6,449 nucleotides of DNA from Bacteroidales bacterium. Lineage in GTDB: Bacteria; Bacteroidota; Bacteroidia; Bacteroidales; GCA-2748055. The DNA lies in NCBI GenBank assembly GCA_023135025.1, contig JAGLTY010000128.1:1-6449 (forward strand), given 5' to 3'. A model generated the notes under the pieces. The model had not been told where the DNA came from. It worked only from the letters and a program-made list of their open reading frames with translations, and searched no databases. Both the position numbers and the translations under genes were made by a program. Of the stretch, positions 1 to 5,630 are shown in pieces (within the stretch, counting starts at the first letter, position 1; each line of letters opens with the position of its first letter).

Positions 1-564
1 AACAAAAGGCCGCTTTGGAGGAATGATCTCGTTCATTTTCAGGGTGACATACTCGCAGATTCCCTCTTCGATGAATCTGGATCCGGGATCTTCCCGGTTG
101 CTGTAGATTGAGAAAAAAGATTGGTAAGCCCTGTCCACTTCAATATGATCTGTTCGCAACATCTCTATTCCCACCTGGTAAATATAGTGGTGCATAAGCT
201 CATGAAACACGGCGGCTTTTACAAACTGGTTGCTGTGGATAATTGTATCTCTTCCTTTTTTTGAGAACTCAGCGACCTCGTAGGCAAGAAAAACTTCAGC
301 ATTGGTAATGAAAATTTCGTTGGGATAGTAAAAGCCAAGCTCCAGGGTGTCGTGATCACTGTTCTTCGAAAGATCTTCTGTATAGACGAAGGCATTGTAG
401 AGTGTGTCACCAATAAAATCCTGAAGCTCCATGATCAGTGCATTCGCATTCTCTTCGATATAACGATCGATTCCTTTGCTGGTAGGTCGCCCGTTTTTCA
501 GCGGGTAGTCGGGCCTCTCCTGTATGGGAACAAGCAGCAACAGTATGAAAAGGAGCTTTGCCAT
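1..564 (-). CDS. Putative exported zinc metallopeptidase (gluzincin-like), C-terminus beyond window
   Basis: Reading the minus strand from the ATG at 564-562 gives 188 uninterrupted codons that run off base 1, so the C-terminus is missing. The N-terminus (MAKLLFILLLLVP) looks like a signal peptide, predicting export. Residues 121-125 are HELMH, an HExxH zinc-binding motif. Residues 164-173 (FIEEGICEYV) hold an EEG and a further Glu at 171 that could be the third, glutamate zinc ligand of a gluzincin. The rest resembles no family I can name; peptidase activity is inferred from the motifs only. The ATG was chosen because it directly precedes the hydrophobic signal; the sequence before it is A/T-rich without a clear Shine-Dalgarno. 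It lies 86 bp downstream of the M28 peptidase gene on the same strand, with no convincing terminator between (only a 5-bp stem at 605-620), so co-transcription is plausible. It could also be a non-catalytic surface protein. Confidence 0.8.
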   Translation of the reverse strand, partial: MAKLLFILLLLVPIQERPDYPLKNGRPTSKGIDRYIEENANALIMELQDFIGDTLYNAFVYTEDLSKNSDHDTLELGFYYPNEIFITNAEVFLAYEVAEFSKKGRDTIIHSNQFVKAAVFHELMHHYIYQVGIEMLRTDHIEVDRAYQSFFSIYSNREDPGSRFIEEGICEYVTLKMNEIIPPKRPFV

Positions 565-650
565 GCTGACATAAATTTAAGGTTCCCATGAATAACAATC
601 AAGACACTTCCACGAAAGTGATGGTAGGCATACCTGGAAAAACTAAAGAG

Positions 651-2315
651 TCAATTGGAAGCTCCCCACTCCGAATTGGCCAGGTCCCAGATATTCAGGT
701 ATCCGATCTTGATGATATTGATCATCTTTTCCCAGTTCACCAGTTTGATGTGGTCGTCGGGCTGGTGGTACTCGGGAGGGAACCCTGCCATAAAGTAGAT
801 GATCGGCACATCTTTCTGTGAGAATGAGGAGTGATCGCTGCCGCCGCGTGGACGCTCTGCGGGCCTGAAATTCACATCCAGATTCAGGTCGAAATCTGCG
901 ATATTTTTGGTAGTCAGCTCCTCCAGCACAGAAAAGGCTTTGGTATAATTCATGCTGCACTTATTTCCCAGTGTATCATTCTTGTTATCGCGGGAGATCA
1001 TATCGTAGTTGAGATTCAGGATCATCTTTGCATCGTTGTAAGGGTGATCGGCAAAATACCTGGATCCCAGGAGTCCCTTCTCTTCACCTGTCCAGGCACA
1101 AAATACAATGGTTTTCTCAGGTTTTACACCGGTGGCCATGCACGCTTTGGCAATACTCATCACTCCAACTGTTCCTGAAGCATTATCGTCGGCACCGTTC
1201 CAGATCCAGCCGTCGTGGATGCCCAGGTGGTCGTAATGCGCCCCGATCACAATAATCTCGGTGGTATCCTTCCCGGGGAGCACACCCACCACATTCCTGG
1301 CCCTGATTAGTTTGGAATCGACGGTAGTTTTGACTCTGAGCTTCTTCCCGGCAAGAACCCTGGAGTCCGGCTTCATGGAACTTTTCACCTCCTCCTGGAA
1401 GGATTCAAGGTCTGTGCCCGAATCCTTCACCAGTTCATTCATAACCCTTTCAGAAACAGTGATGCGAACCGTACTGCTGCCCAGCTCACTTCCGGGAAGG
1501 CTCATGCGGGTTTCATAATAGGAGGCCCTGGCCTTCTCACCTTCATAATTCCCTGAATTTATCCGGAAGGGAAGGTTTGCGGCCCAGGCTTCTGTGACAT
1601 CGCTGCCCGGATCCACCTCAATGATTGCTGCTACTCCCAGCTCCGAAGCCCGGTTGTTTTTGGCGAACATAAGGCCCCATCTGCCACGGCCCCAGTCCTT
1701 AGAAAAAGTTTTATAAGCTTTCGAGGAGGGGTCGTTTTGCCCGGGATAGCCGCTTAACCTCAGGATAATCTTATCCTTCACATCCACATCTTTGAAATCG
1801 TCGTAATCGTTTTCCTTATCGGTGAGGCCGTACCCCACAAAAACTATTGGCAATTCCATCTCCATGGAGATACCCGAGGCCTGGACCGAGAAATCAGTTT
1901 GGTAGGCGAAATTCAGGGTGCGTGAGCCTTCCGGGGTTGTTTCAGTCAGCGACAATTCATGATCATCGCTCGATCTGGTTTCGATAAGGTTGAAACTCTG
2001 ATAGAAGGTTCTGTAACTGGAGGGCCTTTTACCCGCCATTCTCTCTTCCCTGGTGGGCCTCTCAAATACCATATCGCCTGCCGGTTGAAGTCCATAAACC
2101 TTGAAAAGACTGGCGATATAATCCGCTGCCATATAAGCACCCGGCTGTCCGGTGGATCTTCCTTCGGTCCAGTCGGAGGCAAGAAATTCAAGTTGTCCCT
2201 GTACCGCCTGGCGGGTGATGGCGTCAAGCCCTTTCTGTTTGGTATCCTGGGCATGAGCCGGAGCGAAAAAATGAGCAATGGAAAGAATCAGGAGAAAGTG
2301 TGCGGCTTTTTTCAT
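651..2315 (-). CDS. Exported M28 family zinc aminopeptidase with PA-like insert
   Basis: A 554-residue protein with a signal peptide (residues 1-22, ending AHA-QD). The C-terminal half is a typical M28 di-zinc exopeptidase domain: HYDH at 360-363 (His360 ligand, Asp362 supporting), GADDNASG at 374-381 (Asp377 as bridging ligand), EE at 411-412 (Glu411 general base, Glu412 ligand), NYDM with Asp438, and GGSDH with His495. By comparison with the Vibrio/Aeromonas aminopeptidase family, all metal ligands are present, so it should be active. Residues about 155-290 (from VFVGYGL onward) form a PA-like insert, common in this family and thought to cap the active site. The expected role is removal of N-terminal residues from peptides in the periplasm or outside the cell; substrate preference cannot be read from sequence. 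It ends in TGA. Upstream it shares a 216-bp divergent intergenic region with the hydrolase gene; downstream lies the putative gluzincin gene. Confidence 0.95.
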   Translation of the reverse strand: MKKAAHFLLILSIAHFFAPAHAQDTKQKGLDAITRQAVQGQLEFLASDWTEGRSTGQPGAYMAADYIASLFKVYGLQPAGDMVFERPTREERMAGKRPSSYRTFYQSFNLIETRSSDDHELSLTETTPEGSRTLNFAYQTDFSVQASGISMEMELPIVFVGYGLTDKENDYDDFKDVDVKDKIILRLSGYPGQNDPSSKAYKTFSKDWGRGRWGLMFAKNNRASELGVAAIIEVDPGSDVTEAWAANLPFRINSGNYEGEKARASYYETRMSLPGSELGSSTVRITVSERVMNELVKDSGTDLESFQEEVKSSMKPDSRVLAGKKLRVKTTVDSKLIRARNVVGVLPGKDTTEIIVIGAHYDHLGIHDGWIWNGADDNASGTVGVMSIAKACMATGVKPEKTIVFCAWTGEEKGLLGSRYFADHPYNDAKMILNLNYDMISRDNKNDTLGNKCSMNYTKAFSVLEELTTKNIADFDLNLDVNFRPAERPRGGSDHSSFSQKDVPIIYFMAGFPPEYHQPDDHIKLVNWEKMINIIKIGYLNIWDLANSEWGASN

Positions 2316-2531
2316 GGTATGTGTGCTGTTGGGGGTTGAGAGTTATAAAAAGGTGAATTTAAATGAAAATTGCATTCACTCTCTATGTCACTGTTGCAGG
2401 GGTCATATTTGATCCTTATTTAGATTGAGTCTTCGGGATAGTGAGATGACCGAATCGGTGAAGATCATATAAGAATAGATTTTGTAAATTTGAAAGCAGT
2501 TCATTGCTGATTACCCAAAACATTATTATCA
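2316..2531. other. Divergent intergenic region
   Basis: This 216-bp stretch separates the minus-strand peptidase from the plus-strand hydrolase and must hold promoters for both. The plus-strand -7 candidate is listed separately. On the minus strand I found no good TAnnTTTG element; a TATAAC-like sequence near 2342-2348 is too weak to call. An inverted repeat lies at 2353-2379 (GTGAAT / ATTCAC, with a smaller inner AATG / CATT pair) and could be an operator for either gene, but such repeats occur by chance in A/T-rich DNA. Confidence 0.5.
2485..2492 (+). promoter_or_regulatory. Candidate Bacteroidota -7 promoter element (TAAATTTG)
   Basis: TAAATTTG matches the Bacteroidota primary-sigma -7 consensus TAnnTTTG exactly and sits about 40 bp before the ATG of the hydrolase gene at 2532, leaving a short leader. 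No convincing -33 TTTG/TTG element is visible at the expected distance upstream (around 2460-2466), so the assignment rests on the -7 box and its position only. Confidence 0.45.
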
Positions 2532-3599
2532 ATGAGACATCTCTTAGTGATTGCTTTTATTCTTTTTTTATGGCCCGGTAAGGGAATTGCGCAGATTCAA
2601 GGTCAATGGCTCGATTCCACTGCTCACGGAAATCACAGTATGGGGTACTTCTTTACCAACAGGCCATTGAAAAATACCGACGAAGGGGTGGTGGCGTTCC
2701 GAAACCGCTGGACACGGCAGACCAGGAACCTCTATTTCTGCCTGTACGATTATGATTCTGACTCCATCCTGCTAAAGTACAGGGCCACCAAGACCTGTGA
2801 CAAGCGTGTATACCCCACAGAACATGTGGAGGACAATATTTTTTATGGGATATATGAGAATTTACGGCTAAAGAGGGGTATTCATAATCTTATTTTCGTG
2901 GTTCCGGGGTATGGGAAGACCTTCGATGCACAGATGAATGATTTCATGTTTCGTATTCAGCAGTCTTACAGTGACTCACTGAGGGGATCCACTGCTGTGA
3001 TCCTTTTTGCCTGGGGCGACCAGGCGGTGGCGCCGTTCTACTACAAGGGAAAACGGTCGGCCAACAGGGCAGCCAATGATTTCTCCATTTTCCAGCAGAT
3101 GCTGGAGTCGTTTCAGGCCGATACGGTCTTCTTCGAAGGCAAACCCAGGGACCTCTCCTATACCCTGATCTGTACCTCAATGGGGAACCAGATGCTCAAA
3201 CGTTATATGCTCAAACGGGAGAGACAGGAGATTGACATGGTGAAGGCCTACGACCGGATTGTGATGATTGGCAGCGATGCAGGTTGCGACTCCTTTAAAG
3301 ATGGAAAAGGATTTCACAACATCACAGCCATGACCGATTATGTGAGTATCCTGGTGAACCGGAAGGATGGCCCATTGGCCTTGTCACAGTATATGAATAT
3401 GAAGAACCGCCTGGGCAGGGTGGGGCCCACCAATTACAGTGAGCTGCCTGATAATATAAAGGTATGGGATGTGACCGGTATAATCAATTGGGAAGACCTG
3501 CCGGCCATGGGTCACGATTACCTGTTGAGGAACAGTGAAATCAGGGATCAGCTGCTCTATAAGGAGACTACCTTCCAGCAGATGAAGTATTCGGAATAG
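2532..3599 (+). CDS. Exported alpha/beta hydrolase, DUF900-like
   Basis: A 355-residue protein starting with a signal peptide (residues 1-20, ending GKGIA-QI). From about 118 to 260 it has the layout of the DUF900 type of alpha/beta hydrolase: strand and oxyanion turn IFVVPGYG (121-128), a Trp-containing strand ILFAWG (157-162), the nucleophile elbow CTSMGN (214-219, Ser216), and IVMIGSDAGCDSF (243-255) with acid candidates Asp249 and Asp253. His328 in AMGHDY is a plausible catalytic histidine. The usual HG turn and HSMGN elbow of the family are here PG and TSMGN, which is unusual. Residues 20-115, containing many aromatic and charged residues, match nothing I recognise. The likely role is hydrolysis of an ester or similar bond outside the cytoplasm; the substrate is unknown. 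It is monocistronic by layout, flanked by non-coding DNA on both sides, and ends in TAG. The ATG directly precedes the signal peptide; the bases before it are A/T-rich without a Shine-Dalgarno. Confidence 0.85.
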   Translation: MRHLLVIAFILFLWPGKGIAQIQGQWLDSTAHGNHSMGYFFTNRPLKNTDEGVVAFRNRWTRQTRNLYFCLYDYDSDSILLKYRATKTCDKRVYPTEHVEDNIFYGIYENLRLKRGIHNLIFVVPGYGKTFDAQMNDFMFRIQQSYSDSLRGSTAVILFAWGDQAVAPFYYKGKRSANRAANDFSIFQQMLESFQADTVFFEGKPRDLSYTLICTSMGNQMLKRYMLKRERQEIDMVKAYDRIVMIGSDAGCDSFKDGKGFHNITAMTDYVSILVNRKDGPLALSQYMNMKNRLGRVGPTNYSELPDNIKVWDVTGIINWEDLPAMGHDYLLRNSEIRDQLLYKETTFQQMKYSE

Positions 3600-3638
3600 T
3601 AATTCTAACAGACAGATTAATAGAGTATTACACCTCCA

Positions 3639-3656
3639 GGTGTTGAAAAATACAAC
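3639..3656 (+). repeat. 18-bp intergenic element, copy A
   Basis: The sequence is GGTGTTGAAAAATACAAC. It matches copies B and C around a core kGTGkTGAAwAATwChAC. Copy B starts exactly 19 bp later, making a tandem pair. It overlaps the palindrome ACACCT-CC-AGGTGT at 3630-3643 and has an internal GTTG / CAAC dyad. Confidence 0.55.
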
Positions 3657-3657
3657 T

Positions 3658-3675
3658 TGTGGTGAATAATACCAC
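3658..3675 (+). repeat. 18-bp intergenic element, copy B
   Basis: The sequence is TGTGGTGAATAATACCAC. It is the most symmetric copy: TGTGGT at 3658-3663 pairs with ACCACA at 3671-3676 around a 7-bp A/T-rich centre, as in a dimeric regulator site or a small hairpin. Confidence 0.55.
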
Positions 3676-3727
3676 ACTATCTGTAAAGAGCTTAAAAAGA
3701 GAGTGTTCACACCTGTCATCTGTCCGG

Positions 3728-3745
3728 TGTGTTGAATAATTCTAC
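3728..3745 (+). repeat. 18-bp intergenic element, copy C
   Basis: The sequence is TGTGTTGAATAATTCTAC, lying 70 bp after copy B in the same orientation. Like copy A it is preceded by the complement of its own first part (CACACC at 3708-3713 against GGTGTG at 3726-3731). GAAT-A-ATTC in its centre is a perfect dyad. Confidence 0.5.
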
Positions 3746-3783
3746 AATCCCCGTCAGTTTCCTATCATTACTTGTATCGCATA

Positions 3784-3840
3784 AAAATCAGTAAATCAGA
3801 CAGATGCACTGTTGTGGCATATTCTTTGTAAACTGATTTT
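3784..3840. repeat. 9-bp inverted repeat in leader of the binding-protein gene
   Basis: AAAATCAGT at 3784-3792 is the exact reverse complement of ACTGATTTT at 3832-3840, with 39 bp between. The left arm is followed at once by a second AAATCAG (3793-3799), so two alternative pairings with the right arm are possible. The role is unknown: a leader-RNA stem, an operator pair or chance. Confidence 0.35.
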
Positions 3841-3886
3841 GTAGCCGTGAGGCACTATTCAAAACATATTTTAAAACAGATAGGCA

Positions 3887-4396
3887 ATGAAACCTGCAAA
3901 AACAATGACAATCGCGATGGCCATGCTCTTTATTACCATGACCGCCATGAAGGGCGCACCAGAAGAGAAAGGTGTTCCCGGTAAGAATGAACTGCAACTG
4001 GTATGCAGCCCAGAACTTGAAAGCCTTGCTAACCAACTGGTGAACGATTACAGTAAGGAAAATATGGGAACTCAAATTCAGGTGACCCCGGTTACCGATC
4101 ACGAAGTTTATGGAACCCTTAAGAAGGGAACCGTTGCACTGGTCAACAAAGATTGTTTGGCCGGATTGAAGGGGGAGCACTATTTCAAAATGGTGGTGGG
4201 ACGCGATGTCATCGTACCATTGATAAATGCCAATCATCCACAGATAGATATGATCATGGAAAATGGTATCTCTGCTGAGGGATTTGCAAGGATCTATACA
4301 GCCCCTGGCAACATTACCTGGGGTGAGGTACTGGGTCTGCCGGATCAACGTCCGGTTCATGCCTATGTACCGGGTAAAGCCTGCGCAAAAGAGTAA
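3887..4396 (+). CDS. N-terminal part of PstS-like substrate-binding protein
   Basis: 169 codons from ATG to the premature TAA. A Lys-containing N-terminus and the hydrophobic stretch TMTIAMAMLFITMTA form a signal peptide, with cleavage probably near KGA-PEE. The mature part begins with a beta strand and helix typical of PstS-like binding proteins (LQLVCSPELESLANQLVNDY, 36-55). It then has VVGRDVIVPLINANHP (103-118), equivalent to the conserved 'ivaVnpxNP' strand, and GFARIYTAPGNITWGEV (132-148), the counterpart of the 'IFsGkitnWkev' segment of PstS relatives. The phosphate-type binding residues of true PstS are not clearly conserved, so the ligand is unknown. On its own the fragment lacks the second half of the domain and should not fold into a working binding protein. 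It is the first gene of the right-hand operon, behind the repeat-rich control region. Confidence 0.75.
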   Translation: MKPAKTMTIAMAMLFITMTAMKGAPEEKGVPGKNELQLVCSPELESLANQLVNDYSKENMGTQIQVTPVTDHEVYGTLKKGTVALVNKDCLAGLKGEHYFKMVVGRDVIVPLINANHPQIDMIMENGISAEGFARIYTAPGNITWGEVLGLPDQRPVHAYVPGKACAKE

Positions 4397-4441
4397 CTGT
4401 CCGAATTTTTACAAATCGAACCCGGTAATCTAACCGGATTA

Positions 4442-5560
4442 GTGATCATGGAGCCGGAGGAGATGCTGAAGAAGATTGGAGGCGATCCGGGAGCCATAGG
4501 CTTCTGTAGCCTGGCCTGTCTGATGAATATGGAAAAGAGTGGGGTGGATGCCGGTATCGGACTGGTGCCGGTCGATATGGATGGAGATGGCCGGATGGAT
4601 AAATTTGAGAATATATATGAGTCCAGCTCTACGCTATCCCATGCCATTTTTGTGGGCAGGTTCCCTAAAACCCTGTACAGCCGGGTCTATGCTCTTACAG
4701 CCGAACAAACTGCCGGTGCAGAAGAGATGGCTTTTCTGGAGTGGATGATCGGTGATGGACAGCAAACACTGACTTCGGCAGGGATTATGGAGCTTGGCTA
4801 TGGCGAAAGGGCCTCCAGAATGGAGCATCTGTCGGGCTATGACCAGGCAGTTGCCAATGTGCGGGCGAAGGCTTCTCCTGCCAGGGTTTACCTGCTGGTG
4901 GGCGGACTTTTATTGCTGATTGGAATTCTGACACTGGTGTTTGCCAGGATAACAGGAAACAGGGGGGCTGTTCAAACGGCCGGTTCCCTGCAGGGAGAGG
5001 GATCTGCAGCTTTTCCCGGCGGACTCTTTTTCGACAGGTCGCACACATGGGCTTATATGGAGAAGAGTGGCCGGGTAAGGATCGGGATTGACGATTTTCT
5101 GCAAAATGTAACCGGACCTGTGACACGTGTGATTATGAAGCATCCGGGCGAGCAGATTAAACGGGGTGACTCTTTCCTGACACTGATTCAGAAAGGGAAG
5201 CGCCTGGAGATTAAATCGCCGGTATCGGGTGTTGTGGAGGAGCAGAACAGAGAGTTGCTAAACGATGTTTCGCTCCTGAACAGCGATCCATATGCCGCAG
5301 GCTGGGTCCTTATGATGAAACCGTTGAACTGGATATCCGAGCTGAAGTCCTATTTCATGGGCGAACCTTATGCCAACTGGTTGAAAACAGAAGTTGCCCG
5401 ACTCAAAGAGTTTCTCACTTCCACATTGAAGCTGTATGACACAAAGGAACATGCCCTGGTATTACAGGATGGTGGCGAGATAAATGGTGGTGTGCTGGAG
5501 TCGTTCGGACCCGAGGTGTGGGAGGAGTTCCAGGATGGCTTTATCAATAGAGCGAAGTAA
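4442..5560 (+). CDS. C-terminal binding-domain half, membrane helix and GcvH-like domain
   Basis: A 372-codon ORF with GTG at 4442; ATG at 4448 is an alternative. Neither start has a ribosome-binding site, as expected if this is really the continuation of the upstream ORF. Residues 1-130 complete the PstS-like domain (GDPGAIGF at 14-21; FLEWMIGDGQQTLTSAGIMEL at 98-118, like the C-terminal helices of the family) and include an EF-hand-like loop at 45-56. Residues 148-169 are one membrane helix. Residues 197-300 resemble glycine cleavage H protein: HTWAYMEKSGRVRIGIDDF (201-219), KSPVSGVVEE (258-267), SDPYAAGWVLMMKP (281-294). The lysine normally lipoylated is replaced by Gly252, flanked by Lys251 and Lys253. 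Residues 300-340 look helical; the tail to 372 is unassigned. With a cleaved N-terminal signal and one later helix, the binding domain would be periplasmic and the GcvH-like domain cytoplasmic. It ends in TAA, 70 bp before the ferredoxin gene. It is not a true glycine-cleavage component by context. Confidence 0.75.
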   Translation: MIMEPEEMLKKIGGDPGAIGFCSLACLMNMEKSGVDAGIGLVPVDMDGDGRMDKFENIYESSSTLSHAIFVGRFPKTLYSRVYALTAEQTAGAEEMAFLEWMIGDGQQTLTSAGIMELGYGERASRMEHLSGYDQAVANVRAKASPARVYLLVGGLLLLIGILTLVFARITGNRGAVQTAGSLQGEGSAAFPGGLFFDRSHTWAYMEKSGRVRIGIDDFLQNVTGPVTRVIMKHPGEQIKRGDSFLTLIQKGKRLEIKSPVSGVVEEQNRELLNDVSLLNSDPYAAGWVLMMKPLNWISELKSYFMGEPYANWLKTEVARLKEFLTSTLKLYDTKEHALVLQDGGEINGGVLESFGPEVWEEFQDGFINRAK

Positions 5561-5574
5561 CCGATCATTATTGG

Positions 5575-5597
5575 GCCCGGACGGTCGTCCGGGCTTT
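5575..5597 (+). terminator. Intercistronic GC hairpin, weak terminator or processing site
   Basis: GCCCGGAC (5575-5582) pairs perfectly with GTCCGGGC (5587-5594) across the 4-base loop GGTC, and is followed by TTTCATTC. The stem is strong but the T run is short, and the next gene starts 37 bp after the stem. It may act as a partial terminator or mRNA-stabilising hairpin, lowering or separating expression of the ferredoxin gene from the gene before it. Confidence 0.55.
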
Positions 5598-5630
5598 CAT
5601 TCAAATATCTATCTAAACAATCTAATCAAT

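Larger units (their letters stand above)
3600..3886. other. Repeat-rich intergenic control region
   Basis: This 287-bp stretch between the hydrolase gene and the binding-protein gene has no plausible coding sequence. It holds three copies of an 18-bp element (3639-3656, 3658-3675, 3728-3745), short palindromes around them (ACACCT-CC-AGGTGT at 3630-3643; TGTGGT / ACCACA at 3658-3676; CACACC / GGTGTG at 3708-3731), and a 9-bp inverted repeat at 3784-3840. I found no clean TAnnTTTG promoter; TATTCTTTG at 3820-3828 is one base too long. No intrinsic terminator for the hydrolase gene is evident, since the ACACCT palindrome has no T tract. It most likely carries the regulated promoter of the downstream operon. 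Confidence 0.6.
3887..5560 (+). pseudogene. PstS-like / membrane helix / GcvH-like fusion gene interrupted by one in-frame TAA
   Basis: The two plus-strand ORFs 3887-4396 and 4442-5560 are in the same frame and are separated only by the TAA at 4394-4396 and 15 further sense codons (LSEFLQIEPGNLTGL) that read naturally into the second ORF. Together they give one 557-codon gene with a coherent design. Residues 1-24 are a signal peptide. Residues about 35-315 are a PstS-like periplasmic binding domain whose two halves lie on either side of the stop. Residues about 333-354 are a membrane helix, about 382-485 a GcvH-like domain, and 486-557 a tail. The stop falls inside the binding domain, where PstS relatives have the ligand-contacting SGT-type segment. 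I read this as a recent nonsense mutation or a sequencing/assembly error. TAA is used as a normal stop at 5558-5560, so reassignment is unlikely. Whether the product is made in full cannot be decided from one sequence. Confidence 0.7.

Noticed and set aside
352..591. Plus-strand ORF of 79 codons, and short minus-strand ORFs at 219-413 and 407-598
   Set aside because: They overlap in other frames the 188-codon minus-strand gene that has a signal peptide, an HExxH motif and no stop codon in the window.
605..620. Hairpin between the M28 and gluzincin-like genes as a terminator
   Set aside because: The stem is only 5 bp with a 6-base loop and no T run follows on the minus strand.
3630..3643. Intrinsic terminator after the hydrolase gene
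   Set aside because: The palindrome ACACCT-CC-AGGTGT has a 2-base centre and no T tract on either strand; it fits a protein-binding site better than a terminator.
3630..3745. CRISPR-like array
   Set aside because: Only three imperfect 18-bp copies with spacings of 19 and 70 bp, no uniform spacers and no cas genes nearby.
3788..4360. 190-codon minus-strand ORF opposite the binding-protein gene
   Set aside because: It is antisense to a gene with clear PstS-like similarity, its product has no recognisable domain, and its end spills into the intergenic repeats. It is best explained as a shadow ORF.
4394..4396. Recoded stop codon (selenocysteine, pyrrolysine or code change)
   Set aside because: The codon is TAA, not TGA or TAG, and TAA serves as a normal terminator at 5558-5560, so recoding is the least likely explanation.
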